Shown here: positions 34,127 through 44,459 of the stretch, one piece after another | Layout: each line of letters starts with the position of its first letter | Position numbering within the stretch: position 1 is the stretch's first letter | Source: Amycolatopsis viridis | GTDB taxonomy: Bacteria > Actinomycetota > Actinomycetes > Mycobacteriales > Pseudonocardiaceae | Assembly (NCBI RefSeq): GCF_011758765.1 | Contig: NZ_JAANOU010000001.1 | Coordinates: 2,418,001 to 2,482,000, forward strand | Reading direction: 5' to 3' | Length of the DNA stretch: 64,000 nt | Position numbers and translations under genes: made by a program | The notes under the pieces: generated by a model | What the model saw: the letters and a program-made list of their open reading frames with translations, nothing else | What the model was told of the DNA's origin: nothing | The model's database searches: none

Positions 34127-34621
34127 ATGGCTACCACGCTCCCACAGGGAGACCTCAGACTTCTCGGCACCGACCTGGCCCAGCGGATGCTCGCCTCGAC
34201 CGAGCTGGCCCGTCTCGCCTACGTGGCCCCGGACGGCACCCCGCGGGTGCTGCCCATGTTGTTCCACTGGACCGGTGAGGAAGTGGTCATGTCGACGTTC
34301 GCCGGCACGGCGAAGGTCGCTGCGCTGCGCGCGAACCCGGCCGTCGCGATCACCATCGACCGCGCCGGCCCGCCACCGGAAGTGCTGCTGGTGCGCGGCA
34401 CCGCGGTGGTGACCGAGGTCGACGGCGTGGTGCCCGAGTACGCCGCGGCGCAGCACCGCTACTACGGCGAGCAGGGTGACGCCGGGGTCGCCGAACTGGA
34501 CCGCCCTGGCCTGAAGATGGCACGCATCGCGGTGCGGCCGGCCTGGGCCGGCACCTTCGACTTCCAGGAACGCTTCCCCGGCGGCGCCACGCGCGCGGAG
34601 TTCGCGCGGCGGGGGCGCTGA
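34127..34621 (+). CDS. Pyridoxamine 5'-phosphate oxidase-fold protein
   Basis: 164 residues with a split-barrel flavin/F420-binding pattern: LARLAYVAPDGTPRVLPMLFHW, then VAALRANPAVAITID and VLLVRGTAVV. Actinobacterial relatives bind F420 or FMN and reduce varied substrates or act in stress. The next gene starts 1 bp after its stop, so they are one operon. Confidence 0.75.
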   Translation: MATTLPQGDLRLLGTDLAQRMLASTELARLAYVAPDGTPRVLPMLFHWTGEEVVMSTFAGTAKVAALRANPAVAITIDRAGPPPEVLLVRGTAVVTEVDGVVPEYAAAQHRYYGEQGDAGVAELDRPGLKMARIAVRPAWAGTFDFQERFPGGATRAEFARRGR

Positions 34622-34622
34622 C

Positions 34623-35294
34623 ATGGCCACGTTCGTGCTCATCCCCGGTGCGGGCGGGCAGGCGTCGTACTGGAACCGGCTGGTGCCCGAGCTGACCGCG
34701 CGCGGCCACGAGGCGATCGCCGTCGAGCTGCCCGCCGGCGACGAGTCGGCGGGGTTGTCCGAGTACGCCGACGTGGTCGTCGACGCGATCGGGGGCCGCG
34801 ACGGCGGCGACGGCGACGGCGGCGACGACATCGTCCTCGTTGCCCAGTCGATGGGCGGCTTCACTGCTCCGCTGGTGTGCGAGCGCGTCCCCGTGCGGCT
34901 CCTGGTGCTGCTCAACGCGATGATCCCGCGTCCCGGCGAGCCCGGCGGGCAGTGGTGGGCGGAGACCGGCTACCGGCAGGCGCATCCGGAGGAGATGGAC
35001 GTCGAGCGCGACTTCTTCCACGACGTCCCGCCGGAGGTGCGGGCCGAGGTCATCGGACAGGGCGAACCGCAGCAGTCGGGCACCCCGTTCGAGCAGCCCT
35101 GGCCGCTGGCGAAGTGGCCGGACGTGCCGACCCGGTTCGTCCAGGGCCGCGACGACCGGTTCTTCCCGCTGGAGTTCCAGCGGCGGGTCGTGCGGGAGCG
35201 GCTCGGGCTGGAGCTGGACGAGATTCCCGGCGGTCACCTGGCCGCGCTGAGCAGGCCCCGCGAACTGGCTGAATACCTCGTTTCGCTCGTCTAG
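34623..35294 (+). CDS. Alpha/beta hydrolase
   Basis: 223 residues of the small esterase type: FVLIPGAGGQASYW oxyanion segment, nucleophile in AQSMGG, late Asp in GRDDRFF and His in PGGHLAALS. A glycine/aspartate run (GGRDGGDGDGGDD, about residues 58-70) from tandem GGCGAC triplets enlarges one loop and is variable by nature. It probably hydrolyses an ester or related bond in the cytoplasm; the substrate is unknown. Confidence 0.8.
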   Translation: MATFVLIPGAGGQASYWNRLVPELTARGHEAIAVELPAGDESAGLSEYADVVVDAIGGRDGGDGDGGDDIVLVAQSMGGFTAPLVCERVPVRLLVLLNAMIPRPGEPGGQWWAETGYRQAHPEEMDVERDFFHDVPPEVRAEVIGQGEPQQSGTPFEQPWPLAKWPDVPTRFVQGRDDRFFPLEFQRRVVRERLGLELDEIPGGHLAALSRPRELAEYLVSLV

Positions 35295-35343
35295 GTGGCC
35301 TGCGGTCGAAGGTGGCTCGACGGGGCGTGCGCGGTAGTTAGGG

Positions 35344-35928
35344 CTACCGATGGTCGGCGGGCATCTCGTAGATGATCTCGAGCCCGTCCTCGTCGTCCCA
35401 CTGTTCGCCGACCTCGGCGAAGCCGTACTGCGATGCCAATCTGCGGGAGGCCGTGTTGCCGGGGCTGATGGTGACCCGGACGGTGTGTACCTCCGGCTCC
35501 CGGGCGGCCCGCGCCAGCAATGACTCCAGCGCCGCGCGCGCGTAACCGCGTCGCCGGTGTGCGGGGTCGACGGCGTAGCCGATTTCCACCATCCCCGACG
35601 TGTCGGGAGGCCCGTGGTAGCCGGCCGTTCCGACGGCCAGTAGTTGTTGCTGGTCCCAGATGATGCCGGTGACCCAGGCGGCGCTGTCGGGGTCCGCTGC
35701 GACCTGCCTGCTGCGCCTCTGCCAGAGCCGGCGCCGGTCCGGGCCGGCCAGGTAGGCAGTCAGGGGCACGGGGCTGGTCGCGTTCGCCCCTGCCAGGTCC
35801 CCGCGGGCGAGCGCGTCGAACGCGGGGCCGGTCAGATGCACGATACGAACATCCGGCTTCGGCGTGGTTGGTGTTGCCGCGTGGTGGTGGTCCGGCACGG
35901 AGAGGCAACCTGCCACAGATCTGATCAC
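35344..35928 (-). CDS. GNAT-family N-acetyltransferase
   Basis: Up to 194 residues from GTG 35928; internal GTGs at 35916 and 35898 could also start it, as the first 25 residues are not conserved-looking. The acetyl-CoA loop is VDPAHRRRGYARAALESLL, followed by VTISPGNTASRRLASQYGFAEVG, the standard RimJ/RimL-like pattern. It would transfer an acetyl group to an amine of a protein or small molecule. It stands alone. Confidence 0.75.
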   Translation of the reverse strand: MIRSVAGCLSVPDHHHAATPTTPKPDVRIVHLTGPAFDALARGDLAGANATSPVPLTAYLAGPDRRRLWQRRSRQVAADPDSAAWVTGIIWDQQQLLAVGTAGYHGPPDTSGMVEIGYAVDPAHRRRGYARAALESLLARAAREPEVHTVRVTISPGNTASRRLASQYGFAEVGEQWDDEDGLEIIYEMPADHR

Positions 35929-36008
35929 GACGCACCCGCAATATCCCGCCGCTCATCGGCCCGTCACAATGCGGCGTCCGGGCCGGGGCCGCCGCGCTTG
36001 ACAGTTGT

Positions 36009-36024
36009 TCGAACGCGTGTTCGA
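36009..36024 (+). promoter_or_regulatory. LexA (SOS) box TCGAAC-N4-GTTCGA
   Basis: Exact match to the actinobacterial/mycobacterial SOS box. It lies inside a promoter: TTGACA at 35998-36003 is a consensus -35, so LexA would cover the spacer. The radical SAM gene begins 9 bp after the box. Confidence 0.9.
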
Positions 36025-36032
36025 CTAGCTGG

Positions 36033-37049
36033 GTGAGGTGGGAGAACCAGCGCGCCGGGCGCGACGCGCAACCGGCCCTCCTGGGCCTGGACGGCCTGGT
36101 CCGGTCGGTCGCGTCACCGGAGTTCCAGGGCGTCACGTTCCACGAGGTCCGCGCACGTTCGGTGCTGAACAAGGTCCCGGGCGGGTCGATGGTCCCGTTC
36201 GGCTGGACGGTCAACCCCTACCGGGGCTGCAGCCACGCCTGCACCTACTGCTTCGCCCGCAACACCCACACCTACCTCGACTTCGACGCCGGCCGCGATT
36301 TCGACACCCAGGTCGTGGTCAAGGTCAACGCCCCGGAGGTGCTGGCCGCCCAGCTGCGCCGCCCGGGCTGGGCCCGCGAGCACGTCGCCATGGGCACCAA
36401 CACCGACCCCTACCAGCGCGCCGAGGGCCGCTACCGGCTGATGCCCGGCATCATCCGCGCGCTCACCGGATCCGGCACGCCGTTCTCGATCCTCACGAAG
36501 GGCACCGTCCTCACCCGGGACCTGCCGCTGCTCACCGCCGCGTCGCGCGAGGTGGACGTGGGCATGGCGGTGTCGATCGCGCTGCTGGACCGCGACCTGC
36601 AGCGCAGCCTCGAACCCGGCACGCCCAGCCCGCGCGCCCGGCTGGACCTGGTCCGCCGCATCACCGACGCCGGCCTGCCCTGCCACGTGATGGTCGCCCC
36701 GGTGCTGCCCGGCCTCACCGACAACGAGGAGGCACTGGACCCGCTGCTCGCCGGGATCGCGGCCGCCGGCGCCACCCGCGCCACCGTGCTCGCCCTGCAC
36801 CTGCGGCCCGGCGCGCGGGAGTGGTTCGCCCGGTGGCTCGGCGCCCACCGGCCGGACCTGGTCGAGCGCTACCGCGAGATCTACGGCCGCGGCAGCTACG
36901 CGATACCCGCCTACCGGCGGGCGCTGTCCGCCCGGGTCACACCGTTGCTGCGCCGGCACGGCCTGCACCGGCAAGAGGAGCCGCACCGCGCGCCCGCGCC
37001 GCGGGAACCGGTGCGCCCGGCACCGGGGGAGCAGCTGAGCCTGTTGTAA
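36033..37049 (+). CDS. Radical SAM protein of the Rv2578c type, SOS-controlled
   Basis: 338 residues from GTG 36033. The radical SAM motif is CSHACTYC (CxxxCxxC) at about residue 66, preceded by NPYRGC, with a TNTDPYQRAEGRYRL segment as in the SplB-like branch. It should bind a 4Fe-4S cluster and cleave S-adenosylmethionine. SplB repairs spore photoproduct in DNA, and the LexA box just upstream supports a DNA-repair role here. Mycobacterium tuberculosis Rv2578c belongs to this family and, as I recall, also has a LexA box. The actual substrate is unknown. Confidence 0.85.
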   Translation: MRWENQRAGRDAQPALLGLDGLVRSVASPEFQGVTFHEVRARSVLNKVPGGSMVPFGWTVNPYRGCSHACTYCFARNTHTYLDFDAGRDFDTQVVVKVNAPEVLAAQLRRPGWAREHVAMGTNTDPYQRAEGRYRLMPGIIRALTGSGTPFSILTKGTVLTRDLPLLTAASREVDVGMAVSIALLDRDLQRSLEPGTPSPRARLDLVRRITDAGLPCHVMVAPVLPGLTDNEEALDPLLAGIAAAGATRATVLALHLRPGAREWFARWLGAHRPDLVERYREIYGRGSYAIPAYRRALSARVTPLLRRHGLHRQEEPHRAPAPREPVRPAPGEQLSLL

Positions 37050-37055
37050 GGAAAA

Positions 37056-37069
37056 CCTGGTGAACCAGG
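37056..37069 (+). terminator. Short hairpin CCTGG-TGAA-CCAGG
   Basis: A 5-bp perfect stem with a TGAA tetraloop starts 6 bp after the radical SAM stop. A weak terminator before aspS is possible; no T-tract follows. Confidence 0.3.
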
Positions 37070-37156
37070 CCGCGGGCGCGTTCGTTAGCCTCTTACCGGC
37101 AGGAAAATCCCTGCTGACGCCACGAGCTGCCACGCCTCGCAAGGAGAACAACCGCA

Positions 37157-38926
37157 GTGCTTCGCACCCACGACGCCGGCACCCTGCGTGCCGAGCACGC
37201 CGGCCAGATCGTCACGCTCACCGGGTGGGTCGCCCGGCGGCGCGATCACGGCGGGGTGATCTTCATCGACCTGCGGGACGCGAGCGGGGTCGCGCAGGTG
37301 GTGTTCCGCGAGGGCGAGATGGCCGAGCGTGCCCACCAGCTGCGCTCCGAGTACTGCATCAAGGTCACCGGCGAGGTCGCGCAGCGCCCGGCCGGCAACG
37401 AGAACCCGGACATCCCCACCGGCGCGATCGAGGTGCTGGCCACGGAGCTGGACGTGCTGTCCGAGGCCGCCGTGCTGCCCTTCCCGATCGACGACCGCGT
37501 GGACGTCGGCGAGGAGGTGCGGCTCAAGTACCGCTACCTCGACCTGCGCCGCAGCGGCCCGGCCCGCGCCATCCGGCTGCGCAGCGAGGTCAGCCGCGCC
37601 GCCCGCGAGGTGCTGCACGCCCAGGGCTTCGTCGAGGTCGAGACCCCGACCATGACCCGCTCCACCCCGGAGGGTGCCCGCGACTTCGTGGTCCCGGCGC
37701 GCCTGCGCCCGGGTTCGTGGTACGCGCTGCCCCAGTCGCCGCAGCTGTTCAAGCAGCTGCTCATGGTGGGCGGCCTGGAGCGGTATTACCAGATCGCGCG
37801 CTGCTACCGGGACGAGGACTTCCGCGCGGACCGGCAGCCGGAGTTCACCCAGCTCGACATCGAGATGAGCTTCGTCGACCAGGACGACGTCATCGCGGTC
37901 GGCGAGGCGGTCGTGTCCGCGCTGTGGAAGCTGATCGGTCACGACATCCCGCGCCCGATCACCCGCATCACCTACGCCGACGCGATGGCCAAGTACGGCA
38001 CCGACAAGCCGGACCTGCGCTTCGGGCTCGAACTGACGGACCTGACCGAGTACTTCGCCGACACCCCGTTCCGCGTGTTCCAGGCGCCCTACGTCGGCGC
38101 GGTGGTCATGCCCGGCGGCGGCGGCCAGCCCCGCCGCCAGCTCGACGCCTGGCAGGAGTGGGCCAAGCAGCGCGGCGCGAAGGGCCTGGCCTACGTGCTG
38201 ATCGGGGAGGACGGCACGCTGTCCGGCCCGGTCGCCAAGAACATCTCGGAGTCCGAGCGCGCGGGTCTCGCGGAGGCCGTCGGCGCCCAGCCCGGCGACT
38301 GCGTGTTCTTCGCCGCGAACAAGCCGAAGGAAGCCCGCGCGCTGCTCGGCGCGGCGCGCGTGGAGATCGGCCACCGGCTGGGCCTGATCGACGAGGACGA
38401 GTGGTCGTTCGTCTGGGTGGTCGACGCGCCGCTGTTCGAAGCCGCCGACGAGACCGACGACGTCGCGGTGGGCTCCGGCAAGTGGACCGCCGTGCACCAC
38501 GCCTTCACCTCGCCCACCCCGGAGTGGATCGACAAGTTCGAGACCGACCCGGGCAACGCCCTGGCCTACGCCTACGACCTGGTCTGCAACGGCAACGAGA
38601 TCGGCGGCGGCTCGATCCGTATCCACCGCGCCGACGTGCAGAAGCGCGTCTTCGAGGTGATGGGCCTGTCCGAGGCCGAGGCGCAGGAGAAGTTCGGCTT
38701 CCTGCTCGACGCGTTCGCCTTCGGTGCCCCGCCGCACGGCGGGATCGCGTTCGGCTGGGACCGCGTCGTGATGCTGCTGGCCAAGGCCGATTCGCTGCGC
38801 GATGTCATCGCGTTCCCGAAGACCGGTGGCGGTTACGACCCGCTGACCGGCGCCCCGGCCCCGATCACCGCGCAGCAGCGGCGCGAGGCCGGCGTCGACG
38901 CGAAGCCGCCTGCCCCGCAGGGCTGA
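37157..38926 (+). CDS. aspS: Aspartyl-tRNA synthetase
   Basis: 589 residues, the bacterial length with the GAD insertion. An N-terminal OB fold (anticodon binding) comes first, motif 2 is in [18 protein letters not shown], and motif 3 is [14 protein letters not shown]. It charges tRNA-Asp, and in organisms using the GatCAB route also tRNA-Asn. Which applies cannot be told from the sequence alone. The GTG start at 37157 has an AAGGAGAA site 7 bp upstream. Confidence 0.95.
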   Translation: MLRTHDAGTLRAEHAGQIVTLTGWVARRRDHGGVIFIDLRDASGVAQVVFREGEMAERAHQLRSEYCIKVTGEVAQRPAGNENPDIPTGAIEVLATELDVLSEAAVLPFPIDDRVDVGEEVRLKYRYLDLRRSGPARAIRLRSEVSRAAREVLHAQGFVEVETPTMTRSTPEGARDFVVPARLRPGSWYALPQSPQLFKQLLMVGGLERYYQIARCYRDEDFRADRQPEFTQLDIEMSFVDQDDVIAVGEAVVSALWKLIGHDIPRPITRITYADAMAKYGTDKPDLRFGLELTDLTEYFADTPFRVFQAPYVGAVVMPGGGGQPRRQLDAWQEWAKQRGAKGLAYVLIGEDGTLSGPVAKNISESERAGLAEAVGAQPGDCVFFAANKPKEARALLGAARVEIGHRLGLIDEDEWSFVWVVDAPLFEAADETDDVAVGSGKWTAVHHAFTSPTPEWIDKFETDPGNALAYAYDLVCNGNEIGGGSIRIHRADVQKRVFEVMGLSEAEAQEKFGFLLDAFAFGAPPHGGIAFGWDRVVMLLAKADSLRDVIAFPKTGGGYDPLTGAPAPITAQQRREAGVDAKPPAPQG

Positions 38927-38930
38927 CGCG

Positions 38931-39884
38931 GTGCTGCACCTGCGGGTCGTCAGCCCCGCCGAGGAGACCGAGCGGGCGCTGGCAGCGCTGCGGGACCAGC
39001 CGGGCACGGCGCACCTGATCGTGCACCGCGGTGCCGCCGTGTCCCCGGCCGGTGACCTCATCGAGGCCGACGTGGCCCGCGAGGCGGCCGACGAGGTGAT
39101 CGAGGCGCTGTGCGGCCTGGGCCTGGACCACAGCGGCGCGATCACGCTCGAGGCGCTGGACACCGCGTTGTCCGACGCGGCGGACCGGGCCGAGGAGAGC
39201 GCGCCGGGCGAGGCGGCGGACGCCGTGGTCTGGCAGGAACTGCTGAACCGCACCGGCGAGGAGTCCCGGCTCAACGTCACCTTCCTGACGTTCCTGACCA
39301 TCGCGTGCCTGCTGGCCTCGGTCGGCATCGTGACCGACTCGCCGGTGACGATCGTCGGCGCGATGGTGGTGGGGCCGGAGTTCGGGCCGCTCGCCGCGAT
39401 CGCCGTCGGGCTGGTGCTGCGCCGCGGTGACCTGATCCGCCGCGCGGTCCTGGCGCTGGCGCTCGGGTTCCCGATCGCGATGCTGGTGACCGCCGGGGTC
39501 ACGGTGCTCACCTGGATCGTGGGCCTGCTCGACGTGGGCGGCTTCCGTGAGGCGCACGAGGTGGATTTCGTCTACCAGGTCGGCTGGTACTCGCTGATCG
39601 TCGCGCTGCTCGCCGGCGCGGCCGGGATGCTGTCGATGACATCGGCGAAATCGGCCGCGCTGGTGGGCGTGTTCATCTCCGTCACCACCGTGCCGGCCGC
39701 CGGATACGCGGTGGTCGCGGCCGTACTGGGGGAGTGGTCGAAGGCGGCGCAGTCGTTCGGTCAGCTCGCGGTGAACCTCGTCGGGATCGTGGCGGCGGCG
39801 GTCGTCGTGCTGCTGCTGCGGCGGCGCCGGCACGTTCCGGTCACCGTGCGGCCGCTGCCGGAAGTGGAAAAATCGTTGTGGTGA
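38931..39884 (+). CDS. DUF389 membrane protein
   Basis: 317 residues from GTG 38931. A soluble N-terminal part (about 1-115) precedes six or so membrane segments, with VGAMVVGPEFGPLAAIAVGL as the family signature. The function of DUF389 proteins is unknown. The gene begins 4 bp after aspS, so it is probably co-transcribed with it. Confidence 0.8.
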   Translation: MLHLRVVSPAEETERALAALRDQPGTAHLIVHRGAAVSPAGDLIEADVAREAADEVIEALCGLGLDHSGAITLEALDTALSDAADRAEESAPGEAADAVVWQELLNRTGEESRLNVTFLTFLTIACLLASVGIVTDSPVTIVGAMVVGPEFGPLAAIAVGLVLRRGDLIRRAVLALALGFPIAMLVTAGVTVLTWIVGLLDVGGFREAHEVDFVYQVGWYSLIVALLAGAAGMLSMTSAKSAALVGVFISVTTVPAAGYAVVAAVLGEWSKAAQSFGQLAVNLVGIVAAAVVVLLLRRRRHVPVTVRPLPEVEKSLW

Positions 39885-39916
39885 GCGAGGTTCGCGCGCT
39901 AGTAGGGTCGAGGGCG

Positions 39917-41113
39917 ATGACGGTGGACACTTCCCCAGGCACGGAGGACGACCAGGATCCGCCCGCCACAGCCGTTCCGGTCAGCGAAACGGCCGCTGTG
40001 GACGCGGCCGTCCAGGCGGCCGAGACCGTGCTGACCCGGCGCTTCGGCAGCCCGATCGGGCTGGTGGAGCCGGAAGCGCTGCCCGGCAGCGGACCGGCGA
40101 CGGTCGTCCGCGCCCGTATCGCCGCGTCCCCGTTCGGGCTGCCCCGCACGCTCGTCATCAAGCACTACCCGGACGCGCCGCCGCGGGGCGTGGCCGACCC
40201 GTTCGCGCAGGAGGCGGTCAGCTACCAGCTGTTCACGGCGCTGCCCGCCGAGGACCGGATGTGCCCGGAACTGCTGGCCCACGACGGGCCGCTGCGGGTC
40301 CTCGTGATCGACGACCTCGGGCGCGCGCCCACGTTGTGGGACAAGCTCCGCGGCCCGGACGCGCGGCCGGCCGAGCGGGCGCTGCTGTCGTGGGCGCGGT
40401 CGCTGGGCCGCCTGCACGCGACCACCGCCGGCCGGGAGGCCGATTTCGAGGCCCTGCTGCGCCGGCTGGGCGGGTTCGCGCCCGACGAGGACACCACGCC
40501 GGCCGTGGCGTGCGCACGCCTGCCGACGCTGCTCGAGGAGGCGCTGGGCGTCGGCACCCCCGACGACGTGCGCGCCTACGCCGAGCAGGTGCGGGAATCC
40601 TCGGCGTCCTCGCCCTTCCGCGCGTTCAGCCCGGTCGACCTGAGCCCGGACAACAACCTGGTGACCAGCGGCGGGCTGCATTTCCTCGACTTCGAGCGCG
40701 GGGTGGTGCGCAACGCCCTGGTGGACGCCGCCCACCTGCGGGTCCCGTTCGCCACCTGCGACGACGCGAGGGCGCTGCCGACCGGCATGAGCGAGGCGAT
40801 GATCGCCGCGTGGAAGGCCGAGGTGTCGGGCGTGTGGCCGGCGCTGGCCGACAACGAGGTGCTGTCGGCCCACCTGCTGGACCACCAGATGCTGCTGGTG
40901 TGGGTCGCGACCTGGGCCGCCCTGGGCGGGTCGTCCGCGGGGATCTCCCAGCACCGCGCGGCCGCCCTGGTGGCCTGGTGGCAGGATCTGGGCACCTACG
41001 CCGAGCGTGGCGGCAAGGACGCGGTCGCGGCGCACGCGCGAGCGGTGTCCGCCGCCCTCGACGACCGCTTCGGGCCGGGGCTGGAGCTGCCGCTGTACCC
41101 GGCGTTCCGCTGA
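39917..41113 (+). CDS. Aminoglycoside phosphotransferase/kinase-like protein
   Basis: 398 residues from ATG 39917. The kinase-like fold is shown by TLVIKHYPDAPP (ATP lysine), SPVDLSPDNNLV (HxDxxxxN-like catalytic loop with His replaced by Pro-Val) and FLDFERGVV (metal-binding Asp). The missing catalytic-loop His and the odd DLSPDNN make an activity uncertain. It could phosphorylate a small molecule or be inactive. Confidence 0.6.
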   Translation: MTVDTSPGTEDDQDPPATAVPVSETAAVDAAVQAAETVLTRRFGSPIGLVEPEALPGSGPATVVRARIAASPFGLPRTLVIKHYPDAPPRGVADPFAQEAVSYQLFTALPAEDRMCPELLAHDGPLRVLVIDDLGRAPTLWDKLRGPDARPAERALLSWARSLGRLHATTAGREADFEALLRRLGGFAPDEDTTPAVACARLPTLLEEALGVGTPDDVRAYAEQVRESSASSPFRAFSPVDLSPDNNLVTSGGLHFLDFERGVVRNALVDAAHLRVPFATCDDARALPTGMSEAMIAAWKAEVSGVWPALADNEVLSAHLLDHQMLLVWVATWAALGGSSAGISQHRAAALVAWWQDLGTYAERGGKDAVAAHARAVSAALDDRFGPGLELPLYPAFR

Positions 41114-41213
41114 CCGCGCCGGCCACCGGCACCCGGAACGTTCGCTGAGCCGTCCGGGCGGTGTTACCCGGTGATCACGTGGCGGGCGGGTGCGTGCCCG
41201 AGGGTCTGCAGAC

Positions 41214-42095
41214 GTGACCGCGGTGCACGCAGAACCCACCCAGGCCCCTGATCCCCGTCCCCGCCGGGCCGCCCGGCTGGCCGTGCTCGGCGACTCGACC
41301 GCCGTCGGGCTCGGCGATCCCGTTCCTGGTGGCTCCTGGCGCGGCGTCGGGCCCTTCGTGGCCGGGGCGCTGGGCATCGCGCCGCAGGGGTACCTCAACA
41401 CCTCCGTCACCGGCGCCCGGATGCGGGACGTGCGCACCGGCCAGCTGCCGGCGGCGCTGCGCCACCGGCCCGACGTCGCGGTCGTGATCGCCGGCATGAA
41501 CGACACGCTCCGCTCGGACTTCGACCCGGTGGCCCTGGCCTGCGACCTGAGTGACGTGGTGGCCGCGCTGCGCGCAACCGGCGCGGTCGTCGTCCCGATG
41601 CGCTTCCACGACCACAGCCGCGTCTTCCGGCTGCCCGGGCCGTTGCGGCGGGCCCTCACCGCGCGGATCGGCGAGGTCAACGACGTCGTGGATGCCGTCG
41701 CCCGGCGGCACGGTATCGCCTGCCTCGACCTCGGCGCGCTACCGGGCGCGTACGACCTCGCCTCGTGGAGTGTGGACCGGCTGCACCCGTCCGAGCTGGG
41801 GCACCGCCTGCTGGCGCGCGGCGTGACCGAACTCGTCGCCGAGGCCGGGATCGCCGTGCCGTCCCCGGTGAGCCTCGTCTGCTCCGGTGGGGTTGCGCCA
41901 CGCACGCTCGACCACGTGGGCTGGCTGGTGGTCAAGGGCATCCCGTGGCTGTGGCGCCGCGGCCGCGACCTGCTGCCGCACGCGGCGGCGATCGTGGCCC
42001 GCTCGGCGGCGGAGTCCTGGCGCGCCCGTCGCGGCACCCCGCGCGAACTGGCGGCAGGACCCGGGCCGGGCGCTGAGGCTCCCCGGTCCGCGTGA
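41214..42095 (+). CDS. SGNH/GDSL hydrolase
   Basis: 293 residues from GTG 41214 (another GTG at 41190). Block I is [14 protein letters not shown] with the catalytic serine, block [11 protein letters not shown], and block [15 protein letters not shown] with the Asp-x-x-His pair. These enzymes hydrolyse ester bonds of lipids or acetylated sugars. No export signal is seen. It lies 49 bp before rarA. Confidence 0.85.
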   Translation: MTAVHAEPTQAPDPRPRRAARLAVLGDSTAVGLGDPVPGGSWRGVGPFVAGALGIAPQGYLNTSVTGARMRDVRTGQLPAALRHRPDVAVVIAGMNDTLRSDFDPVALACDLSDVVAALRATGAVVVPMRFHDHSRVFRLPGPLRRALTARIGEVNDVVDAVARRHGIACLDLGALPGAYDLASWSVDRLHPSELGHRLLARGVTELVAEAGIAVPSPVSLVCSGGVAPRTLDHVGWLVVKGIPWLWRRGRDLLPHAAAIVARSAAESWRARRGTPRELAAGPGPGAEAPRSA

Positions 42096-42144
42096 GCCGC
42101 CGGTGGCGGGCGGTTTCGTCGGGGGGCGGCATTACGGTGGAGGT

Positions 42145-43524
42145 GTGCAGGACGAACTCTTCACGGTGAACCCGGACCTGGAGCCGCCGCCGGAGCGCGT
42201 GACGCAGCCCCAGGCGGCGCCGGTCCCGCCGGGTTCGCCCCTCGCCGTCCGGATGCGGCCGCGCTCGCTCGACGAGGTCGTGGGCCAGCAGCACCTCCTC
42301 GGCGAGGGGGCTCCGCTGCGCCGCCTGGTGGAGGGCGCCGCCCCGGCCTCGGTGCTGCTCTACGGCCCGCCCGGCACCGGCAAGACCACCCTGGCCAACC
42401 TCGTCTCCACCGCCACCGGCCGCCGGTTCGTGGCGTTGTCGGCCCTGTCCGCCGGCGTCAAGGAGGTGCGCGGCGTCATCGAGGAAGCCCGGCGCCGCCG
42501 CCAGTACAACGCCGAGAACACGGTGCTGTTCATCGACGAGGTCCACCGGTTCTCCAAGACCCAGCAGGACGCGCTGCTCGGCGCGGTGGAGGACCGCACC
42601 GTCCTGCTCGTCGCCGCCACCACCGAGAACCCGTCGTTCTCGGTCGTGTCGCCGCTGCTGTCCCGCTCGCTCGTGCTGCAGCTCAAACCCCTCACCGACG
42701 AGGACGTGCGCCTGCTGATCCGCCGCGCCATGACCGACGAGCGCGGCCTGGGCGGTGCGCTCGAGCTCACCGCCGACGCGGAGGACCACCTGGTCCGCCT
42801 GGCCGCCGGGGACGCGCGCCGCGCCCTCACCGCGCTGGAGGCCGCCGCCGACGCCGCCGCGGCCACCGAGCACAAGACGATCGACCTGCCCACCGTGGAG
42901 TCCACGGTGGACAAGGCGGCGGTGCGCTACGACCGCGACGGCGACCAGCACTACGACGTCATCAGCGCGTTCATCAAGTCGATCCGCGGGTCCGACGTGG
43001 ACGCCGCGCTGCACTACCTGGCCCGCATGATCGAGGCGGGGGAGGACCCGCGGTTCCTCGCGCGCCGCCTGGTCGTGCACGCCAGCGAGGACATCGGCAT
43101 GGCCGACCCGACGGCGCTGCAGGCCGCGGTCGCGGCCGCGCACGCGGTGCAGTTCATCGGCATGCCCGAAGGGCGGCTCGCGCTGGCCCAGGCCACCATC
43201 CACCTCGCCACCGCGCCCAAGTCCAACGCCGTCGTGGCGGGAATCGACGCCGCGCTGGCCGACGTCCGCGCCGGGAAGCTGGGCACCGTGCCGCCCCACC
43301 TGCGCGACGGCCACTACGCCGGCGCCGCCAAGCTCGGCAACGCCCAGGGCTACCGCTACCCGCACGACGTGCCCGAAGGAGTGGTCGCGCAGCAGTACCC
43401 GCCGGACGAGGTCGTGGGCGTGGACTACTACCACCCGACGCAGCGCGGCGCCGAGCGCGCGCTGTCCGAACGGGTCCCCCGGTTGCGCCGGTCGGTGCGC
43501 GGCGGTCCGGCGTCCGCGGTGTGA
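42145..43524 (+). CDS. rarA: Replication-associated recombination ATPase RarA
   Basis: 459 residues. Walker A is GPPGTGKTT and Walker B FIDEVHRF, with sensor 1 in [10 protein letters not shown], followed by the C-terminal tetramerisation region ([32 protein letters not shown]) typical of RarA/MgsA. It acts at stalled replication forks with RecA and SSB. GTG at 42145 (VQDELFTV) is the start usual for this family. Confidence 0.9.
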   Translation: MQDELFTVNPDLEPPPERVTQPQAAPVPPGSPLAVRMRPRSLDEVVGQQHLLGEGAPLRRLVEGAAPASVLLYGPPGTGKTTLANLVSTATGRRFVALSALSAGVKEVRGVIEEARRRRQYNAENTVLFIDEVHRFSKTQQDALLGAVEDRTVLLVAATTENPSFSVVSPLLSRSLVLQLKPLTDEDVRLLIRRAMTDERGLGGALELTADAEDHLVRLAAGDARRALTALEAAADAAAATEHKTIDLPTVESTVDKAAVRYDRDGDQHYDVISAFIKSIRGSDVDAALHYLARMIEAGEDPRFLARRLVVHASEDIGMADPTALQAAVAAAHAVQFIGMPEGRLALAQATIHLATAPKSNAVVAGIDAALADVRAGKLGTVPPHLRDGHYAGAAKLGNAQGYRYPHDVPEGVVAQQYPPDEVVGVDYYHPTQRGAERALSERVPRLRRSVRGGPASAV

Positions 43525-44420
43525 TGATCGGAGGCATGCCCGAGAACCCGCAGATCACCGTCGCCGTGCTCGGCACCGGCATCATGGGCCTGCCGATGGC
43601 CGCCAACATCGCCGCGGCCGGCCTTGCGGTGCGGGCCTGGAACCGCACCCGCGACAAGGCCGAGCCCCTCGCCGAGCGGGGCTGCACCGTCGTGGACACC
43701 CCGGCCGAGGCTGTCGCCGGCGCGGACTTCGTCGTCACGATGCTCAGCGACGGCGCCGCGGTGCAGGACGTCGTCGAGCAGGCCGGCCCGTTCCAGGCGG
43801 TCTGGCTGCAGATGAGCACCGTCGGCGTGGACTGGACCGGCCGGCTGGCCGCGCTCGCGCGCCGGTCCGGCGTCGCGTTCGTCGACGCACCCGTGCTGGG
43901 CACCCGCAAACCGGCCGAGGACGGCGCGCTCGTCGTCCTCGCCGCCGGCCCGGAGGACCTGCGCGAGCGGTGCGCTCCCGTGTTCGACGCGGTCGGCAGC
44001 CGCACGCTGTGGGCCGGTGCGGCCGGCGCGGCCAGCAGGCTCAAGCTCGCCGCCAACGCCTGGGTGCTCGCCCTCACCAACGGCACCGCCGAGAGCATCC
44101 GGCTGGCGCAGGTGCTCGGCGTCGACCCGCGGCTGTTCCTGGAAGCCATCACCGGTGGTGCGCTCGACGTGCCCTACGCCCACCTCAAGGGCGGCGCCAT
44201 GATCGACGGCGAGTTCCCGCTCGCGTTCGCCGCCCGGCACGCGGCCAAGGACGCCCGCCTCGCGCTCGAGGCGGCCGGGGACGCGGTGGATCTCGCCGGA
44301 ACGCGCGCCGCGCTGGCGCATCTGGACGCCGCGATCGACGCCGGCCACGGCGACGAGGACATGGCAACCCTCTACTACGGCCTGGAGGGCCGTCCGGCCG
44401 GTGACGGCGACGCACGGTAA
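43524..44420 (+). CDS. 3-hydroxyisobutyrate dehydrogenase-like NAD(P) oxidoreductase
   Basis: 298 residues. A Rossmann motif VLGTGIMGLPMAANIAAAGL opens the protein; the substrate-binding serine and catalytic lysine appear in MSTVGVDW and SRLKLAANAW. The family oxidises beta-hydroxyacids. ATG at 43524 overlaps the rarA stop; ATG at 43536 with a GGAGG directly before it is an alternative. No valine-degradation genes are nearby, so the exact substrate is open. Confidence 0.8.
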   Translation: MIGGMPENPQITVAVLGTGIMGLPMAANIAAAGLAVRAWNRTRDKAEPLAERGCTVVDTPAEAVAGADFVVTMLSDGAAVQDVVEQAGPFQAVWLQMSTVGVDWTGRLAALARRSGVAFVDAPVLGTRKPAEDGALVVLAAGPEDLRERCAPVFDAVGSRTLWAGAAGAASRLKLAANAWVLALTNGTAESIRLAQVLGVDPRLFLEAITGGALDVPYAHLKGGAMIDGEFPLAFAARHAAKDARLALEAAGDAVDLAGTRAALAHLDAAIDAGHGDEDMATLYYGLEGRPAGDGDAR

Positions 44421-44459
44421 CCTGACCGGCATTCACGCCGCTTGAACCGAGGAGGGCCC

